NCBI GenBank assembly: GCA_002591725.1
Contig: NJAL01000007.1
Span: 62,001 to 126,000, forward strand
Direction: 5' to 3'
Origin: Candidatus Didemnitutus mandela
Lineage (GTDB): Bacteria; Verrucomicrobiota; Verrucomicrobiia; Opitutales; Opitutaceae
DNA: 64,000 nt
Shown: piece after piece, positions 10,988-21,379 of the stretch
How positions within the stretch are numbered: position 1 is the stretch's first letter
How the letters are laid out: each line of letters starts with the position of its first letter
The notes under the pieces: generated by a model
What the model saw: the letters and a program-made list of their open reading frames with translations, nothing else
Databases searched by the model: none
What the model was told of the DNA's origin: nothing
Position numbers and translations under genes: made by a program

Positions 10988-12397
10988 ATGTCTGAACTTG
11001 CCTATGACTTCATCCAATCCTCGCTCGCAGCGCAGCCGTTGTTTAAGGACAAATCGTGGCAGCTTTCGCCCCAGGCATGGCGACTAGCTCCTGCCCAGAT
11101 CACCCAACTCGAACAGATTGGCGTCGCGTGTCTCGAGTTTCATCGGGCGCTCGAGACACTTTATCTACGCACGGCCGCGGGGAAAAATTTACTCCGTAAC
11201 AAACCGCTGCTCGCGCCGTGGGTCGCCAATTACTTGGATCGAGGCAAGCCAGCCAATCTCGTCGCGCATGCGCGTGATGCGAAAAATCGTGGTGCATTTC
11301 CTACAGTGCTACGGCCCGATTTGTTGTTTACCGAAGACGGTTTTGCGCTGACTGAGCTCGATTCTGTGCCCGGTGGCATCGGCCTCACAGCCTTCCTCAA
11401 CCGACTTTACGGTAGCGACACCGACAGCTCGATTCTCGGTCACGCTGACGCGATGGTCGTCAACTTTCACGCTTCCCTCGCCGGTCTTCGCCCCGAGATG
11501 CGAAACCCGCTCATTGCGATCCTTGTCAGCGAGGAAGCTAGCACCTACCGGCCGGAAATGCAGTGGCTGGCGGAGCAGTTGCAACGGGTTGGTAAACGCG
11601 TGTTTTGCCTTTCTCCTGAAGACGTCTTTCCGCTGGACAATGAATTGTTTTTTGACGTCGAGGGGACTCCGGAACGCATTGGTATTCTCTATCGTTTCTT
11701 TGAACTCTTTGACTGGGTCAACATCAGATTAGCCGCCCATATCCTCGAGGCGTGGTCGGGTGGACACGTAGCAATCGCGCCTCCGATGCGCTATTTTCAG
11801 GAGGAGAAGGTTGGCCTCGCGCTCTTTCATCATCATTTGCTACAAGAATTTTGGGCGGAACAGCTCCCACGTTGCAGCCTCGAGCTGTTACGAATGCTGA
11901 TTCCAACCTCGTGGGCGCTGGATCCCATGCCGTTGCCGCCGGGCGCCGTATTGGACGGGCCGCGCGTAGGTGGCCGGGCTTTGAGCGACTGGCGGGATCT
12001 GGCGAGTGCTTCGCAAAAGGAGCGCGACCTTGTCATCAAGATCAGCGGTTTTCACGAAAACGCCTGGGGTGCCCGCAGTGTCGTGCTCGGGAGCGATTGT
12101 TCGCGCGAGGAGTGGCAGACAGGTATTGACCAAGCGTTGCAACTTTCCCCAACCAATTTGCACGTGTTACAGGAATATCGGAAGCCGATGCTCGTGGGGC
12201 ATCCGCTTTATCGAATCGATTATGCAGGCACCGCGACGGTGCACGAAAGCGGCGGACGGCTCCGGTTATGTCCGTACTACTTTGTGATTGGCGGGCAGGC
12301 GAAACTTTCGGGGGCGCTCGCTACCTTTTGTCCGGCGGATAAAAAGATCATCCATGGTATGCAGGAGGCTGCGCTGCTGCCGTCACGAGTGCTGTGA
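10988..12397 (+). CDS. ATP-grasp-like protein of unknown function
   Basis: An open, well-formed gene of 469 codons beginning ATG 6 nt after the prfB stop, so it is probably co-transcribed and perhaps translationally coupled. I do not recognise a named enzyme. The arrangement suggests an ATP-grasp fold: an acidic turn in RPDLLFTEDGFALTELDSVPGG (residues about 109-130), a later Lys-containing strand in RDLVIKISGFHENAWGARSV (about 345-365) and LHVLQEYRKP (about 390), followed by a glycine-rich C-terminal part. Similar text occurs in circularly permuted ATP-grasp and glutathionylspermidine-synthase-like proteins, which form amide bonds using ATP; this is inference. No signal peptide or membrane segment is evident. 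The gene has escaped decay while its neighbours downstream have not, which argues for function. Confidence 0.8.
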   Translation: MSELAYDFIQSSLAAQPLFKDKSWQLSPQAWRLAPAQITQLEQIGVACLEFHRALETLYLRTAAGKNLLRNKPLLAPWVANYLDRGKPANLVAHARDAKNRGAFPTVLRPDLLFTEDGFALTELDSVPGGIGLTAFLNRLYGSDTDSSILGHADAMVVNFHASLAGLRPEMRNPLIAILVSEEASTYRPEMQWLAEQLQRVGKRVFCLSPEDVFPLDNELFFDVEGTPERIGILYRFFELFDWVNIRLAAHILEAWSGGHVAIAPPMRYFQEEKVGLALFHHHLLQEFWAEQLPRCSLELLRMLIPTSWALDPMPLPPGAVLDGPRVGGRALSDWRDLASASQKERDLVIKISGFHENAWGARSVVLGSDCSREEWQTGIDQALQLSPTNLHVLQEYRKPMLVGHPLYRIDYAGTATVHESGGRLRLCPYYFVIGGQAKLSGALATFCPADKKIIHGMQEAALLPSRVL

Positions 12398-12399
12398 TA

Positions 12400-14290
12400 A
12401 CTGCACGGAAGCTACATTCTAGAGCGAGCGTGTCGGCGTGGAATCCCTGTTTCCATTTCTCCGTGCTGTCTTGCCGCTTCTGGTGGCTGGTTGTGCTTGC
12501 CGATTTCCTTCGACGTATGCGACTCGATTCCTGGGTAAACAGCCGGCTTTTATCAGATTTTCAGTGCGAAGAGATTGAGTCAGCGGTGGATAGGTCGATG
12601 TAAATTTTTCGATTGGCTGGAGTGGTGGCGTGGCGTGCTACGCGATTTTCTTGAGACCAAGGATAGATAGTTACCAATGGACAAATGCAGACGCAGGCGA
12701 TAACCACTCAGAGTTGGCGGGGCCTGGAGGTCGATTACGACAGCGCCCCTAGCGGGCCGCGAAGTGCGCTGGAGTTCCTCGCTGCATCGGTAACTTGGCG
12801 GCTTGGTTGGAAAGCCAGACCACGGGATTCCCTTGTTCCAGGGCAGTGAAAATCGTGGTTCCACTACCCTAGTTTTTAATCTGCTCGCGCTGCTCTTGGT
12901 GGGGCTGATACTGCTGTTCGCCCGACGATTTGGAGCCGGCTCAGTGGCCGTGCTATCGTTTAGTGCAGAATTCGTCTTTGTCAGGCCATCATGACCTGAT
13001 GACGATGTTAGCGCTGCTTACGGTTTGGATGCACGCGTGGTGGCCAGAGCGGAAATGACCAGCTTGTCTGACAGGGCCGGGCCTGCCGTTGGCTTTTATT
13101 TCCCTCATCTTGCGGCGGATTTAGTTTAGATCAGCGCTGCAACAAAACCACCAGCACTTGAAGTGCTGGTGGTTATTTCCTTGCTGCTGCCTTATCCGCT
13201 GGGCGCAGTCTAGTTCGCGTGGAGCTTTTCTTTACAACCGTGGTCCCGGCCCTGACTGATGACGAAGCGCGGCCAATCCTGATGCGCGATGTGGCGATCT
13301 GGCTAAGGCAGCGAATCGAAAGCGAGCGCGGGGTGGTGTTGAGCGATCCGTTGGCGACGATTGGTGTGGATTACCACAGTGGTTTCTCCGGGAGTCGACG
13401 TGCTTTTTATTAGAAGAGCTGGATCGAGCTGAATAACATGGTGGTTGCTACCGTGCGACCGATGCCGAGACTGCAGAGAAGGTCGTCTGGACGTGCAGCG
13501 TGACACGCCTGATCGTTTTTCCTCGGCTTCCTTTCGCAAAGGCGTCTGCCAGAACCGTGCACGACCTTTTCGGTGGAAACGCTGCCGAATGTACTTTGGG
13601 ACGTGATTTTGTCTAGCCTTTAACCGTTATCCGTATCGCTGCGTCCTATCTGTTTTTCGGCTGTCTGCCCTGCCGCGATTGGCGAAGGAATCCGTGCTGC
13701 TGCTCAACAGTGCAACTGGGAACAGACAGCGTGGCTGAGGGGAGAGATGATTCTTGTGCGCTTGCAGCCAGTGAACTGGCTGCGGCGGTACTAGCCGGTA
13801 GATGCGGATTTTTCCGGCCGTTACCACACGAGCGTAGGTGAACCTCGCACAGCGTGATTTATCCATCTTTCCTGTCGATTTGAATTAAGTTCGAGAACAG
13901 CTTGCGATTTGCTTTGACTGTTTTTCAGTAGGAAACTGTGTGCTACTGGGCTGGCTTTTTGCGAATGCAGCCAGCTCGGAGAAAAAACCATAACAATTGA
14001 TGTAGCTGCGGGTGGGAAGGAACGAAACGGCCCCGTGCTTCTTCCCGAATGAATTGCTTGGACTACTAGGGCAACTTTCCACACGATTTTGGTGTGCCAG
14101 CGTTCGGCCAGGTCTGAAAGGCGTTTCCGGATTTGTAGGCGCTGCTGGACACGGGCAGTGGTGCGTTGGCCAAATAGCAGACCATTTTCCCTTTGCTACC
14201 ATTTGGGGCGAGACACTTAAGTGGATAGTCGTGAGCGTATGCATCTCCGATTTCATTGCGGTCGATTTTGGAAAAGCAGACTGATATATT
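12400..14290 (+). pseudogene. Pseudogene of a large multi-pass membrane protein, family not identified
   Basis: Plus-strand frames yield a chain of hydrophobic segments: PFLRAVLPLLVAGCA (about 12450-12495), NLLALLLVGLILLFARRFGAG (12870-12935), DLMTMLALLTVWMHAWWPE (12995-13055), PALEVLVVISLLLPYPLGAV (13147-13210). These are followed by the soluble stretch DDEARPILMRDVAIWLRQRI (13258-13317) and ERGVVLSDPLATIGVDYHSGFSG (13324-13395). Later pieces (13620-14200) are Ala/Leu-rich, as in repeat domains. The frame changes and stops are too many for expression. The position beside polysaccharide genes and the many helices suggest a glycan polymerase or glycosyltransferase-like membrane protein, but I cannot name it. 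Confidence 0.45.
13146..13174. repeat. 29-nt perfect palindrome
   Basis: Fourteen bases from 13146 are the exact reverse complement of 13161-13174, with a single G at 13160 between them. It could form a very stable hairpin. It lies inside the coding remnant of the dead membrane protein, where it encodes PALEVLVV-type text, and no T-run follows. A terminator role is therefore not obvious, and the symmetry may be accidental. Confidence 0.6.
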
Positions 14291-14309
14291 CTTTTCTCGC
14301 TTTACTTTT

Positions 14310-15420
14310 CCCTTGTCTTGCTTAATGAGCGAGATGTTCGCCGAGGCGCTTTATCCGGAGACAGTTTCAAAGGCACTCGCACAGCTGAACGAACTCGCGG
14401 AAGCCAGGCCAGGGGGGTGAGATGGCGCGAGTTCGTACGGATGCATAGCAACGAAATCAGAAACTCGCTACCAAACTCGTGGTGTTGCAGGCGGCGAAAA
14501 AAAACTAGCCTATGCGAGCGAGGATGTGTCTGCGCATGAAAAGCATGTTCGAAACAACGGGAAAGACGGTGAGTGAGCTTGCCCCGACGGCCCAAGAGCA
14601 GATCGTGAACCAGGCCAAGGTCATTGCGGAAGCCGGGGAGCTCAACACGATGGCTACTCGCCGACAAGAACTCCCCAATGTGCGGACGCTCAAGCAAAAC
14701 TTGGCCGTCGAATTAAAAGCCTGCCGACGGCTCGGTCGCGGCGAGGTCCTCGTTGGCTTGCAGAAGCTGGGGGATCAAGCTTCGATCTTGTGAGGTCGCA
14801 GCGCGGAGCTGGAAACCAAGATTGTGCAGTTACAAATAACCCGGACCGGCGATCCTGCCTCGAGCTCGAGGCAGCTCGTATCAAGGTAGTAGAGTTGGAT
14901 CAGACTCCCGCTAGCTAGCAGGCCGAGACAAAAAACGAGGTAGAATTGCGCATAGCAGCGACAAACCGACGCAGCTATCGGATCAGTTGGCGGTTTTGAG
15001 GCGGAACAATGCTGTGGGCTGAGCGGCTAACTAACAAGAAGGCGAAGGTTGATCTGGCTGGCTCCAACAAGGGCGTTGACAAGCTGAATAGCCGGGTGGC
15101 TGGATTTAGCGATTCCCTGACTAAGACACTTGGAAACTACAAAAAGGTCTCTGGTGGCGCAGACGCAAATCAGCTAATACGACTGGCGCCTCGAAGTCCG
15201 AGGCCAGCACTCTCTTCGCGCAGTAAAAGAGCTTGAAGGGAGTTTGGAAAACAATCGGACAAGTATGTCGCGGGAAATGGCCAAAGCCAATCGTACTTTG
15301 GCCGTGGCGAAAAAAGTGGGCAGCTTATGGCAGTTCTGTGGCTGAGCTTACGAGCTTGAATCAAAAGATGAAAGACGAGCGAAAAATTAGATAATCAAAA
15401 GCGATTCGTATGAGCTGACA
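14310..15420 (+). pseudogene. Pseudogene of a coiled-coil protein
   Basis: Stitched plus frames are rich in Glu, Lys, Leu, Ala and Gln in heptad-like spacing with almost no Pro or Gly: EIRNSLPNSW near 14456, TRRQELPNVRTLKQNLAVE (14651-14710), LETKIVQLQITR region (14806-14850), KAKVDLAGSNKGVDKLNSRV (15040-15098), AAVKELEGSLETI-like text near 15215-15250, SREMAKANRTLAVAKK (15263-15315) and AELTSLNQKMKDE (15340-15380). Such a composition suggests a long coiled coil of the kind found in envelope or cytoskeletal proteins. No domain outside the coil is visible, and no family was recognised. Many frame changes show that it is not expressed as one protein. Confidence 0.5.
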
Positions 15421-15443
15421 CAGCTTGTTAAAGTATTTAAAAA

Positions 15444-15797
15444 CTAAAAAGCGATGAACGAAAGGTCGATTTTTAAAAAGGAGCTTGCGATACTCAGGTC
15501 AGACCAATGTGTGGCTCCTGATGTAAACGGGCTGAAGGCGTTTGGCAAGCGCAGGCGGAGGCTCCGATGAGTACGTAGCAGGCGATCGGTACGTTCGAGC
15601 CAGCTTGCCGATGTACGCAGCAAATTGGGAAAAGCGCGGACCGCGAGCGAGCTGCGGATGCGCTCCTTGGTGAAAGATGTCGGATAAGCGGTAACGGTAT
15701 AGTGCAGGAACTGCGTGCCGTTGTTGTTCCAGAGGTTGTCGTTCGGTTTGTTGGCGTTGAGATGCAAAGCGGGGAGAGCGATGACGCTGGTAGACAT
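15444..15797 (-). CDS. Small hypothetical protein, possibly truncated by frameshift
   Basis: The 117-codon ORF starts MSTSVIALPALHLNAN and continues LWNNNGTQFLHYTVTAYP and TSFTKERIRSSLAVR. The tryptophan- and asparagine-rich motif followed by a basic helix resembles the arm-type DNA-binding N terminus of tyrosine recombinases and short orphan proteins I associate with Opitutaceae. After about residue 55 the composition becomes Arg/Ser/Leu-rich and less protein-like, so a frameshift there is likely and the true gene may have been only about 70-80 residues. A hairpin with T-runs on both sides lies upstream at 15861-15893. It could be a remnant rather than an active gene. Confidence 0.35.
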   Translation of the reverse strand: MSTSVIALPALHLNANKPNDNLWNNNGTQFLHYTVTAYPTSFTKERIRSSLAVRAFPNLLRTSASWLERTDRLLRTHRSLRLRLPNAFSPFTSGATHWSDLSIASSFLKIDLSFIAF

Positions 15798-15860
15798 GAT
15801 GCGTGGACCGGTTGATGAATTAGTTAATTCCTTCGCACGTCAGGTTTTTCTTGAAAAATA

Positions 15861-15893
15861 AAAGCCCTCTGAGGATATGAGAGTGCTTTTTTT
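15861..15893. terminator. Possible bidirectional intrinsic terminator
   Basis: AAAGC-c-CTCT (15861-15870) pairs with AGAG-t-GCTTT (15880-15889) around a nine-base loop, with one internal mismatch. A run of seven T follows on the plus strand (15887-15893), and the minus strand also has a T-rich tail. It separates the small minus-strand ORF from the sucCD end. Confidence 0.5.
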
Positions 15894-16066
15894 AGAGGAG
15901 TTTTTTAATTTGGAATCGGGATGACTCGCATATCTGGCGGAGTCGCGTTACTCGAAACCGTCGTAACTACTTTTAGACTCGGTTGGCAGAACCGACTGTT
16001 TCCAGAGGACCCTTTCTTGATGCGTTGTAAAAAAATGGGAATCGGGTTGGGTGATTCTGGGCTTTT

Positions 16067-16107
16067 TACAAAAAATTTCAGGTCGCCTTCCTTCGGGAGT
16101 GCGATCT
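16067..16107 (-). terminator. Intrinsic terminator of sucCD
   Basis: A seven-base stem AGGTCGC/GCGATCT (16080-16086 with 16101-16107) encloses an inner stem capped by a TTCG tetraloop. Read on the minus strand it is followed by a T-rich run (complement of 16067-16078). It lies about 28 nt beyond the sucD stop codon. Confidence 0.7.
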
Positions 16108-16134
16108 GAAAAGCAAAACCTTTTGTCCCAAAAG

Positions 16135-17058
16135 TTAGTTCAATTTGATGCCGAAGCGCTGGGCGGCGTTCAGGAGCGCATCAGCAATGTCCGACGGTGT
16201 AGATGCGACCTTGATACCGCATTCCTTTAAGACGGCGATCTTCTCTGCGGCGGTGTCTTCAGTACCACTGACGACAGCGCCAGCGTGACCCATGCGGCGG
16301 CCGGGGGGAGCGGTCGCACCGGCGATGAAGCCGACGACGGGTTTTTTGCAGTTTGCTTTGACCCAGCGCGCGGCCTCGACCTCGGCGGTGCCACCGATTT
16401 CGCCGATCATGATGATGCCCCAGGTCTCTGGGTCATCGTTGAACATTTTGATCGCGTCGATGTGCGACGTGCCATTGACGGGATCGCCACCGATCCCAAT
16501 GCAGGTGGACTGGCCGATGTTTCTCGTCGTTAGCTGCCAAACTGCCTCGTAGGTGAGAGTCCCCGAACGAGAGACAACGCCAACGTGGCCCTTCTTGTGA
16601 ATGTAGCTAGGTGCGATGCCGATGCGACAGCTGCCGAATGAATTTTCGCCGCTGCCGGGCGTGACGATCCCAGGGCAATTCGGGCCGATAAGACGGGTTT
16701 TTCTCCCCATCATCGCCCGCTTGGCGACAATCATGTCGCGAACCGGAATCCCTTCCGTGATGGCGACGCAGAGATCGATATTGCTGTCAACGCATTCGAG
16801 GATGGCGTCGGCAGCGAAGGGCGGTGGGACGAAGACCGCCGAAGCGGTGGCGCCAGTGGCCGCAATCGCGTTGGCTATGGTGTTAAAAATCGGAACCTTG
16901 TGCGCGCCGTGCTCGAAGAACTGGCCGCCTTTGCTAGGTGTGACGCCAGCGACGATCTTGGTGCCGTGGTCGAGCGAGAGTTTGGCGTGGCGACTGCCGA
17001 ACTCGCCAGTGATTCCCTGGACGAGAACCTTGGTTTCTGGAGTAACAATAATGGACAT
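16135..17058 (-). CDS. sucD: Succinate--CoA ligase, alpha subunit
   Basis: The alpha subunit binds CoA and carries the phosphohistidine of succinyl-CoA synthetase, the TCA-cycle step that makes ATP or GTP from succinyl-CoA. The start ATG at 17058 gives [21 protein letters not shown], the normal N terminus with the CoA-binding Rossmann loop; the open frame runs 18 codons further upstream but lacks similarity there. Also visible are the GPNCPG motif (residue about 125) and the active His in GHAGAVVSG (residue about 255). The length, 307 residues, is close to the usual size. The gene begins 19 nt after the sucC stop on the same strand and ends just before a strong hairpin, so sucC-sucD form one operon. 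No defects. Confidence 0.96.
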   Translation of the reverse strand: MSIIVTPETKVLVQGITGEFGSRHAKLSLDHGTKIVAGVTPSKGGQFFEHGAHKVPIFNTIANAIAATGATASAVFVPPPFAADAILECVDSNIDLCVAITEGIPVRDMIVAKRAMMGRKTRLIGPNCPGIVTPGSGENSFGSCRIGIAPSYIHKKGHVGVVSRSGTLTYEAVWQLTTRNIGQSTCIGIGGDPVNGTSHIDAIKMFNDDPETWGIIMIGEIGGTAEVEAARWVKANCKKPVVGFIAGATAPPGRRMGHAGAVVSGTEDTAAEKIAVLKECGIKVASTPSDIADALLNAAQRFGIKLN

Positions 17059-17077
17059 TGGCCAAAAAGGGTGACTG

Positions 17078-18259
17078 TTAGGCGACAAGCTTGACCATTT
17101 TCTGGGCTGCATCGGCCATGGAGCCTACTGACTCGATTTTTAGACCGGATTCAGCGAGCGTCTTTTTCCCCGCGGCGACGTTATTGCCTTCGAGGCGAAC
17201 GACGAGCGGGATCTTCAGGCTCAGTTCACGAGCTGCTGCCACTACGCCGGTGGCGATCGTGTTGCAATCCATGATGCCGCCGAAGATGTTGACCAAAATA
17301 CCCTCTACATTCGGATTGGTGAGGATGATTTTGAAGGCTGCCTGCACCTGGTCTTTTGAGGCACCGCCGCCGACATCGAGAAAGTTGGCTGGGCTTCCGC
17401 CATAGTGTTTGATGATGTCCATCGTGCTCATGGCGAGACCGGCTCCGTTTACAAGGCAGGCGATGTTCCCGTCGAGCGCGATGTAGGAGAGGGAGTATTT
17501 CGAGGCTTCGATTTCCTTCGGATCTTGCTCATTCAAGTCGCGCAGAACGACAATGTCAGGATGGCGGAAGAGAGCGTTGTCGTCGAAAGAGACCTTAGCG
17601 TCGAGCGCGAGGACTTTGCCGTCTGATGTGGCGATGAGCGGATTCACTTCGACCATCGAAGCGTCGGTTTCCCAGAACATCCGGTAAAGACTTGTGGTGA
17701 GCTTGACGGCGTTTTTGAAATGGTCGCCGGTGAAACCGAGTTGGAAAGCGAGCTGGCGGGTCTGATAGCTTTGGAGGCTGACGGCGGGATCGATGAAGAC
17801 TTTAAAAACCTTCTCAGGCGTATCGTGGGCAACTCTTTCGAGTTCCACGCCGCCTTCGGTCGAAACCATAATTACAGGTTTCGAGGTGGCTCGATCGAGT
17901 ATGATCGCTAGGTAGTACTCTTTCGAGATGTTGGCTGCCTGGGTAAAATAGATGGTTTTGACTTTCCGTCCGACGGCACCTGTTTGCGTCGTGACTAGGG
18001 TGTTGTTGAACATTTTGTTTGCGAGTTTCAGTGCCTCGGCTTTGGTTTTGGCGAGCTTCACGCCACCTTTGAATCCATCGGTGAAGGTGCCCTTGCCGCG
18101 GCCTCCGGCGTGAATCTGCGATTTTACAACAATGGGTCCTGGGGGGAACGCCGACAATGCCAATTCGAATTCAGTGGGAGTGTGCGCTGGGACGCCCTTG
18201 GGGACCGGTACACCAAATTTCTCAAACAAGGCCTTCGCCTGATACTCGTGAATATTCAT
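17078..18259 (-). CDS. sucC: Succinate--CoA ligase, beta subunit
   Basis: The ATP-grasp beta subunit of succinyl-CoA synthetase, 393 residues, normal for the family. It opens [20 protein letters not shown], the standard N terminus, and shows [14 protein letters not shown] in the nucleotide-binding region, EVNPLI with the metal-binding residues around residue 205, and the C-terminal [14 protein letters not shown] and [13 protein letters not shown] segments that meet the alpha subunit. It is the first gene of the sucCD operon. Upstream, 18260-20590 holds no intact gene, so its promoter should lie just 5' of 18259 on the minus strand. No obvious Shine-Dalgarno was seen. No defects. Confidence 0.97.
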   Translation of the reverse strand: MNIHEYQAKALFEKFGVPVPKGVPAHTPTEFELALSAFPPGPIVVKSQIHAGGRGKGTFTDGFKGGVKLAKTKAEALKLANKMFNNTLVTTQTGAVGRKVKTIYFTQAANISKEYYLAIILDRATSKPVIMVSTEGGVELERVAHDTPEKVFKVFIDPAVSLQSYQTRQLAFQLGFTGDHFKNAVKLTTSLYRMFWETDASMVEVNPLIATSDGKVLALDAKVSFDDNALFRHPDIVVLRDLNEQDPKEIEASKYSLSYIALDGNIACLVNGAGLAMSTMDIIKHYGGSPANFLDVGGGASKDQVQAAFKIILTNPNVEGILVNIFGGIMDCNTIATGVVAAARELSLKIPLVVRLEGNNVAAGKKTLAESGLKIESVGSMADAAQKMVKLVA

Positions 18260-20590
18260 GAGGAAGGAAAAACTTAGTCGGAGTGGCGATAAATGACATC
18301 AAAAAGAATCGCCTTGCGACCTAAAAATTAGCAGAAGTGGCGCCCCGATTAGATCCTATAAAGTGGATCGCTTTTGTCGACTCTCGGTGCAACATAAACG
18401 GCTATGCAATCTGAAGAGGGACCCCTAAAAAAACGAGCGCGAAGCAGATAGTTGCCGATATGAGCCTGTCGCACTCATATCATCTAATTAGGGCGGAACC
18501 GCCGGACGAGGAAGGCCCCGATGAGCGGGGCAAAGAATCCCTCCCTTGACTACATGGAACAGCTCCTTCGCATTACCGCTGGGGCTCGCATTCCGCAGTC
18601 GGTAAAAAAACTAAGAGAGCCGAGCTTCGTTTATCACGAACCCGAAATCCAAGCTGCATTTTTACCAGTTAGTCCCTTCGACTGACAACATCGTGTAGGG
18701 ATTTGCCGACATGCTCGGCGTTATCGTGGTGGTGGTGGCAGACAGCCAGATCGCCAAAGATGAAATAGGGTATATCCTTTAGCGTTGGGAAGATTTGAAA
18801 TCAGGGATGGGTGGGATGAATTCCTTGTGTACCACCTTGGCGAGAGAAACTCGGCCGGAATGAAATCTTCTCGGATGACGAAATTGTTAAAAACCTGGCG
18901 GTCGAATTTTGACGTAGAGCTTTCTTTTTCCGTAGCTGCGTGTAGCTCTATTCAACCGCGTGTAACTATAGAAGGAGACAGGCCATCGCTTGCTTCTGGC
19001 ATGTGGAAGATGCTGTAGCAATCTACTTCCTGGCTTACTATGCCATCTGATAGACGAACTTCCTGAACGAGAACCTGGTGTGTACGTTCATTCCAGATCA
19101 GCCTAGGTTTAGTATTGGGTCGAGGAAGGTACACGCAGTGTGGAAAGCCCCTATGTTGGAGCGTAACTAACTGCTCGCCGAACGGGCTCATACGACTTGA
19201 ACTCGGCTTCGACATATAGTGCGCTCAACTATCAACGTTGGCGTGAAAGATAAGAAAGCGCAAGCTAGCGAAATACCACGTTTGATTATAGTTGCGAGTT
19301 ACAGATTGTAGATTGTGACAATGCCAGCCTTTGTGTGGAGTTAAAAAGTCCATGAGGCTGCTTTGGACGTGAAACTGTCCAACGTGGCGTGTGGCGTTTT
19401 TTTCTTATTGAATCGGGATTCGGTGCTGTAGGGACGAACTGCATTTTTGCTCGCCGTACCCCATTGACGAGATGGGTGGAGGCTGTAAGTGCGGCCAAGA
19501 TTGGCTGATGTTTTCTGTTTCGGACGTGAGGCACATTCACATTGGTTGCTACGGTAATGTAGCGATTTTTTTGCGGAGAATTATATTCTGGGCTTGGCCA
19601 ATAATTTCATAGTAATAAATAAATGTTTCGACCTCGCTGCGCGGCAGCTTGGCCTTTTTGAGGCTGCGAATCACGCAGCGTTAGTTGCTGTTGAAGAAAT
19701 GACACCCTTTTGCAAGCAGGAAGGAGATTGCTTGCAGCTCGCTTCTGATTTGTAGCATAGGGGAGCTCAACTTTTTTGTCAATGGGTGGTGGGGGACCCA
19801 GACCGGTATTTTTCAAGTTGTCTGCGTAGATTTTTCAGGCTGACGAAAACCATCGTGGACATGCAGAAATACGGTGCATTGCACCCAATCAGAGGATTGG
19901 ATCTCTGCATCGAATGCCTCAAGCGCTTGCGGGGCGTTGGCCAGTTTGTCAATACCGTATTTGGTTATAGATGTTTGTAGACGCCTTTGACTTAGCTTGG
20001 CATGTTACGAGGTTTTGTTCTATCTTGCCCTTGAACGGAGAAGGCAGAGGGGATCCGGCTGTTTTTTCGATTTTTAAGTATCTAGTTGCGTGATGGGCTA
20101 AATCTCCCCGCAGAGACCGGGTAGCGTTTCAGTTGGTCCAATGAAATGGGCGGCGCTGGTGACATCGGCTTGGTCATCAAGAAAACTGGATTTTTCGTCG
20201 AAAATTGAGCTCTAGAAACGTCAACTTAAGAAAGGAGCAGCATCTCCTTAAGTGCATCCAAGTTGTAGTCTGTTATCGGCGGACTTGATGGGGATCGCAA
20301 GGTTTTGGCGTACAAACGAATCGGTCTCGATCCACGGCGCGCTTTTCGAACTAGCCGCTGGCTGCGGTGAGCGCAATGCGGACACCAATCTCGCGGCTCA
20401 AAAGAGCCTCTTAGATCCGTTGTTTTTTCTCTTAGCCTGGCAACCAGTCTGGATGGCGGATTCCGGCCAGCCACGATGGCGAGTTTTTCTAGTAACACGT
20501 GGGCGGGTGATATTGGATTTTTTAATCCAAACGAAGGCTTCGATCTGAGCGACCAGCGTCGAAGGAAACAAGAAAACAGTGAGCATTGAG
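18260..20590. other. Region without intact genes; unidentified coding remnants
   Basis: No frame is convincingly intact. On the plus strand, 18535-18660 reads LDYMEQLLRITAGARIPQSV then KKLREPSFVYHEPEIQAAF, and 18705-18900 and 19785-19975 give further protein-like pieces (FADMLGVIVVVVADSQIAK; RGLDLCIECLKRLRGVGQ). They may come from one or two dead genes. I recognise no family. Two GC-rich hairpins occur near 18503-18531 without T-tails. Confidence 0.4.
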
Positions 20591-20601
20591 GCGCGATAGC
20601 T

Positions 20602-21351
20602 TCATGTGTGAGGTTTGAGGAGCTGTTTGGTAAGAAAAGCTGTTTGAATGGCGGCGAGTTCTTTGATGCCATGCTCGGCGAGGGCGAGCAGACCTTTTAA
20701 TTGGTCGTGCGAAAAGGTGGCTTCCTCGCCGCTGCCTTGCACTTCAACGAACTGGCCGCGGCCGGTCATGACAACGTTGAAATCAACTTCGGCGTTCCTG
20801 TCTTCGATATAGGCGAGATCGAGAAGGTTTTCCCCGCCACAGATACCGACGCTTACGGCTGCGACTGAGTCCATGTAGGGATTGTGCGGGAGCTTTTTGG
20901 CATCAAGAAATCTTTGAATGGCCAGCTGGGTGGCAAGATAGGCGCCCGTGATAGATGCGGTGCGGGTTCCCCCGTCGGCTTGGAGCACATCGCAATCGAC
21001 CCAGAGAGTGTTTTCGTCGAGCTTCTGCAAGTCGATCACGGCGCGGAGCGAACGGCCGATTAGGCGCTGGATTTCAACCGTGCGGCCATCAATTTTCCCT
21101 TTGAAAATATCGCGCGGTTTTCGCTCGCACGTGCTGTAGGGTAGCATTGAATATTCGGCAGTGAGCCAGCCACCTTTAAGACCCTGTTGTTTAATCCACG
21201 ACGGAACTTTGGGTTCGATGGTTGCGGCACAGATGACACGGGTGGTGCCGAAGCCGATGAGCACGGAGCCAGAGGCGTAGGGGGCAACCCCTGCTTCGAT
21301 TGTGATAGGGCGAAGCTGGTTGAAACGTCGTTGATCGGCGCGAGTAGCCAT
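20602..21351 (-). CDS. rph: Ribonuclease PH
   Basis: A phosphorolytic 3'-5' exoribonuclease that trims tRNA 3' ends, working as a ring-shaped hexamer. The 249-residue product is full length and starts MATRADQRRFNQLRPITIEAG. The RNase PH fold is clear throughout: GSVLIGFGTTRVICAA, the substrate-site arginines in EYSMLPYSTCERKPRD and GRTVEIQRLIGRSLRAVID, then WVDCDVLQADGGTRTASITG and the C-terminal MTGRGQFVEVQGSGEEATFS. The gene stands alone between decayed DNA downstream and a dead M28 peptidase upstream on the same strand. No defects seen. Confidence 0.97.
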   Translation of the reverse strand: MATRADQRRFNQLRPITIEAGVAPYASGSVLIGFGTTRVICAATIEPKVPSWIKQQGLKGGWLTAEYSMLPYSTCERKPRDIFKGKIDGRTVEIQRLIGRSLRAVIDLQKLDENTLWVDCDVLQADGGTRTASITGAYLATQLAIQRFLDAKKLPHNPYMDSVAAVSVGICGGENLLDLAYIEDRNAEVDFNVVMTGRGQFVEVQGSGEEATFSHDQLKGLLALAEHGIKELAAIQTAFLTKQLLKPHT

Positions 21352-21379
21352 GCTGGGATAGTTGGGTAGTTAGGGGAGT

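Noticed and set aside
13146-13174. The palindrome as an intrinsic terminator
   Set aside because: No run of T follows on either strand, and the bases also fit the coding text of the membrane-protein remnant.
15936-16060. Small RNA between the terminators near sucD
   Set aside because: Some pairing is possible, but there is no promoter or conserved structure that I recognise.
20226-20672. 148-codon minus-strand ORF overlapping the rph 3' end
   Set aside because: It overlaps rph on the same strand in a different frame, and its text lacks motifs. I considered a dead gene downstream of rph but could not support one.
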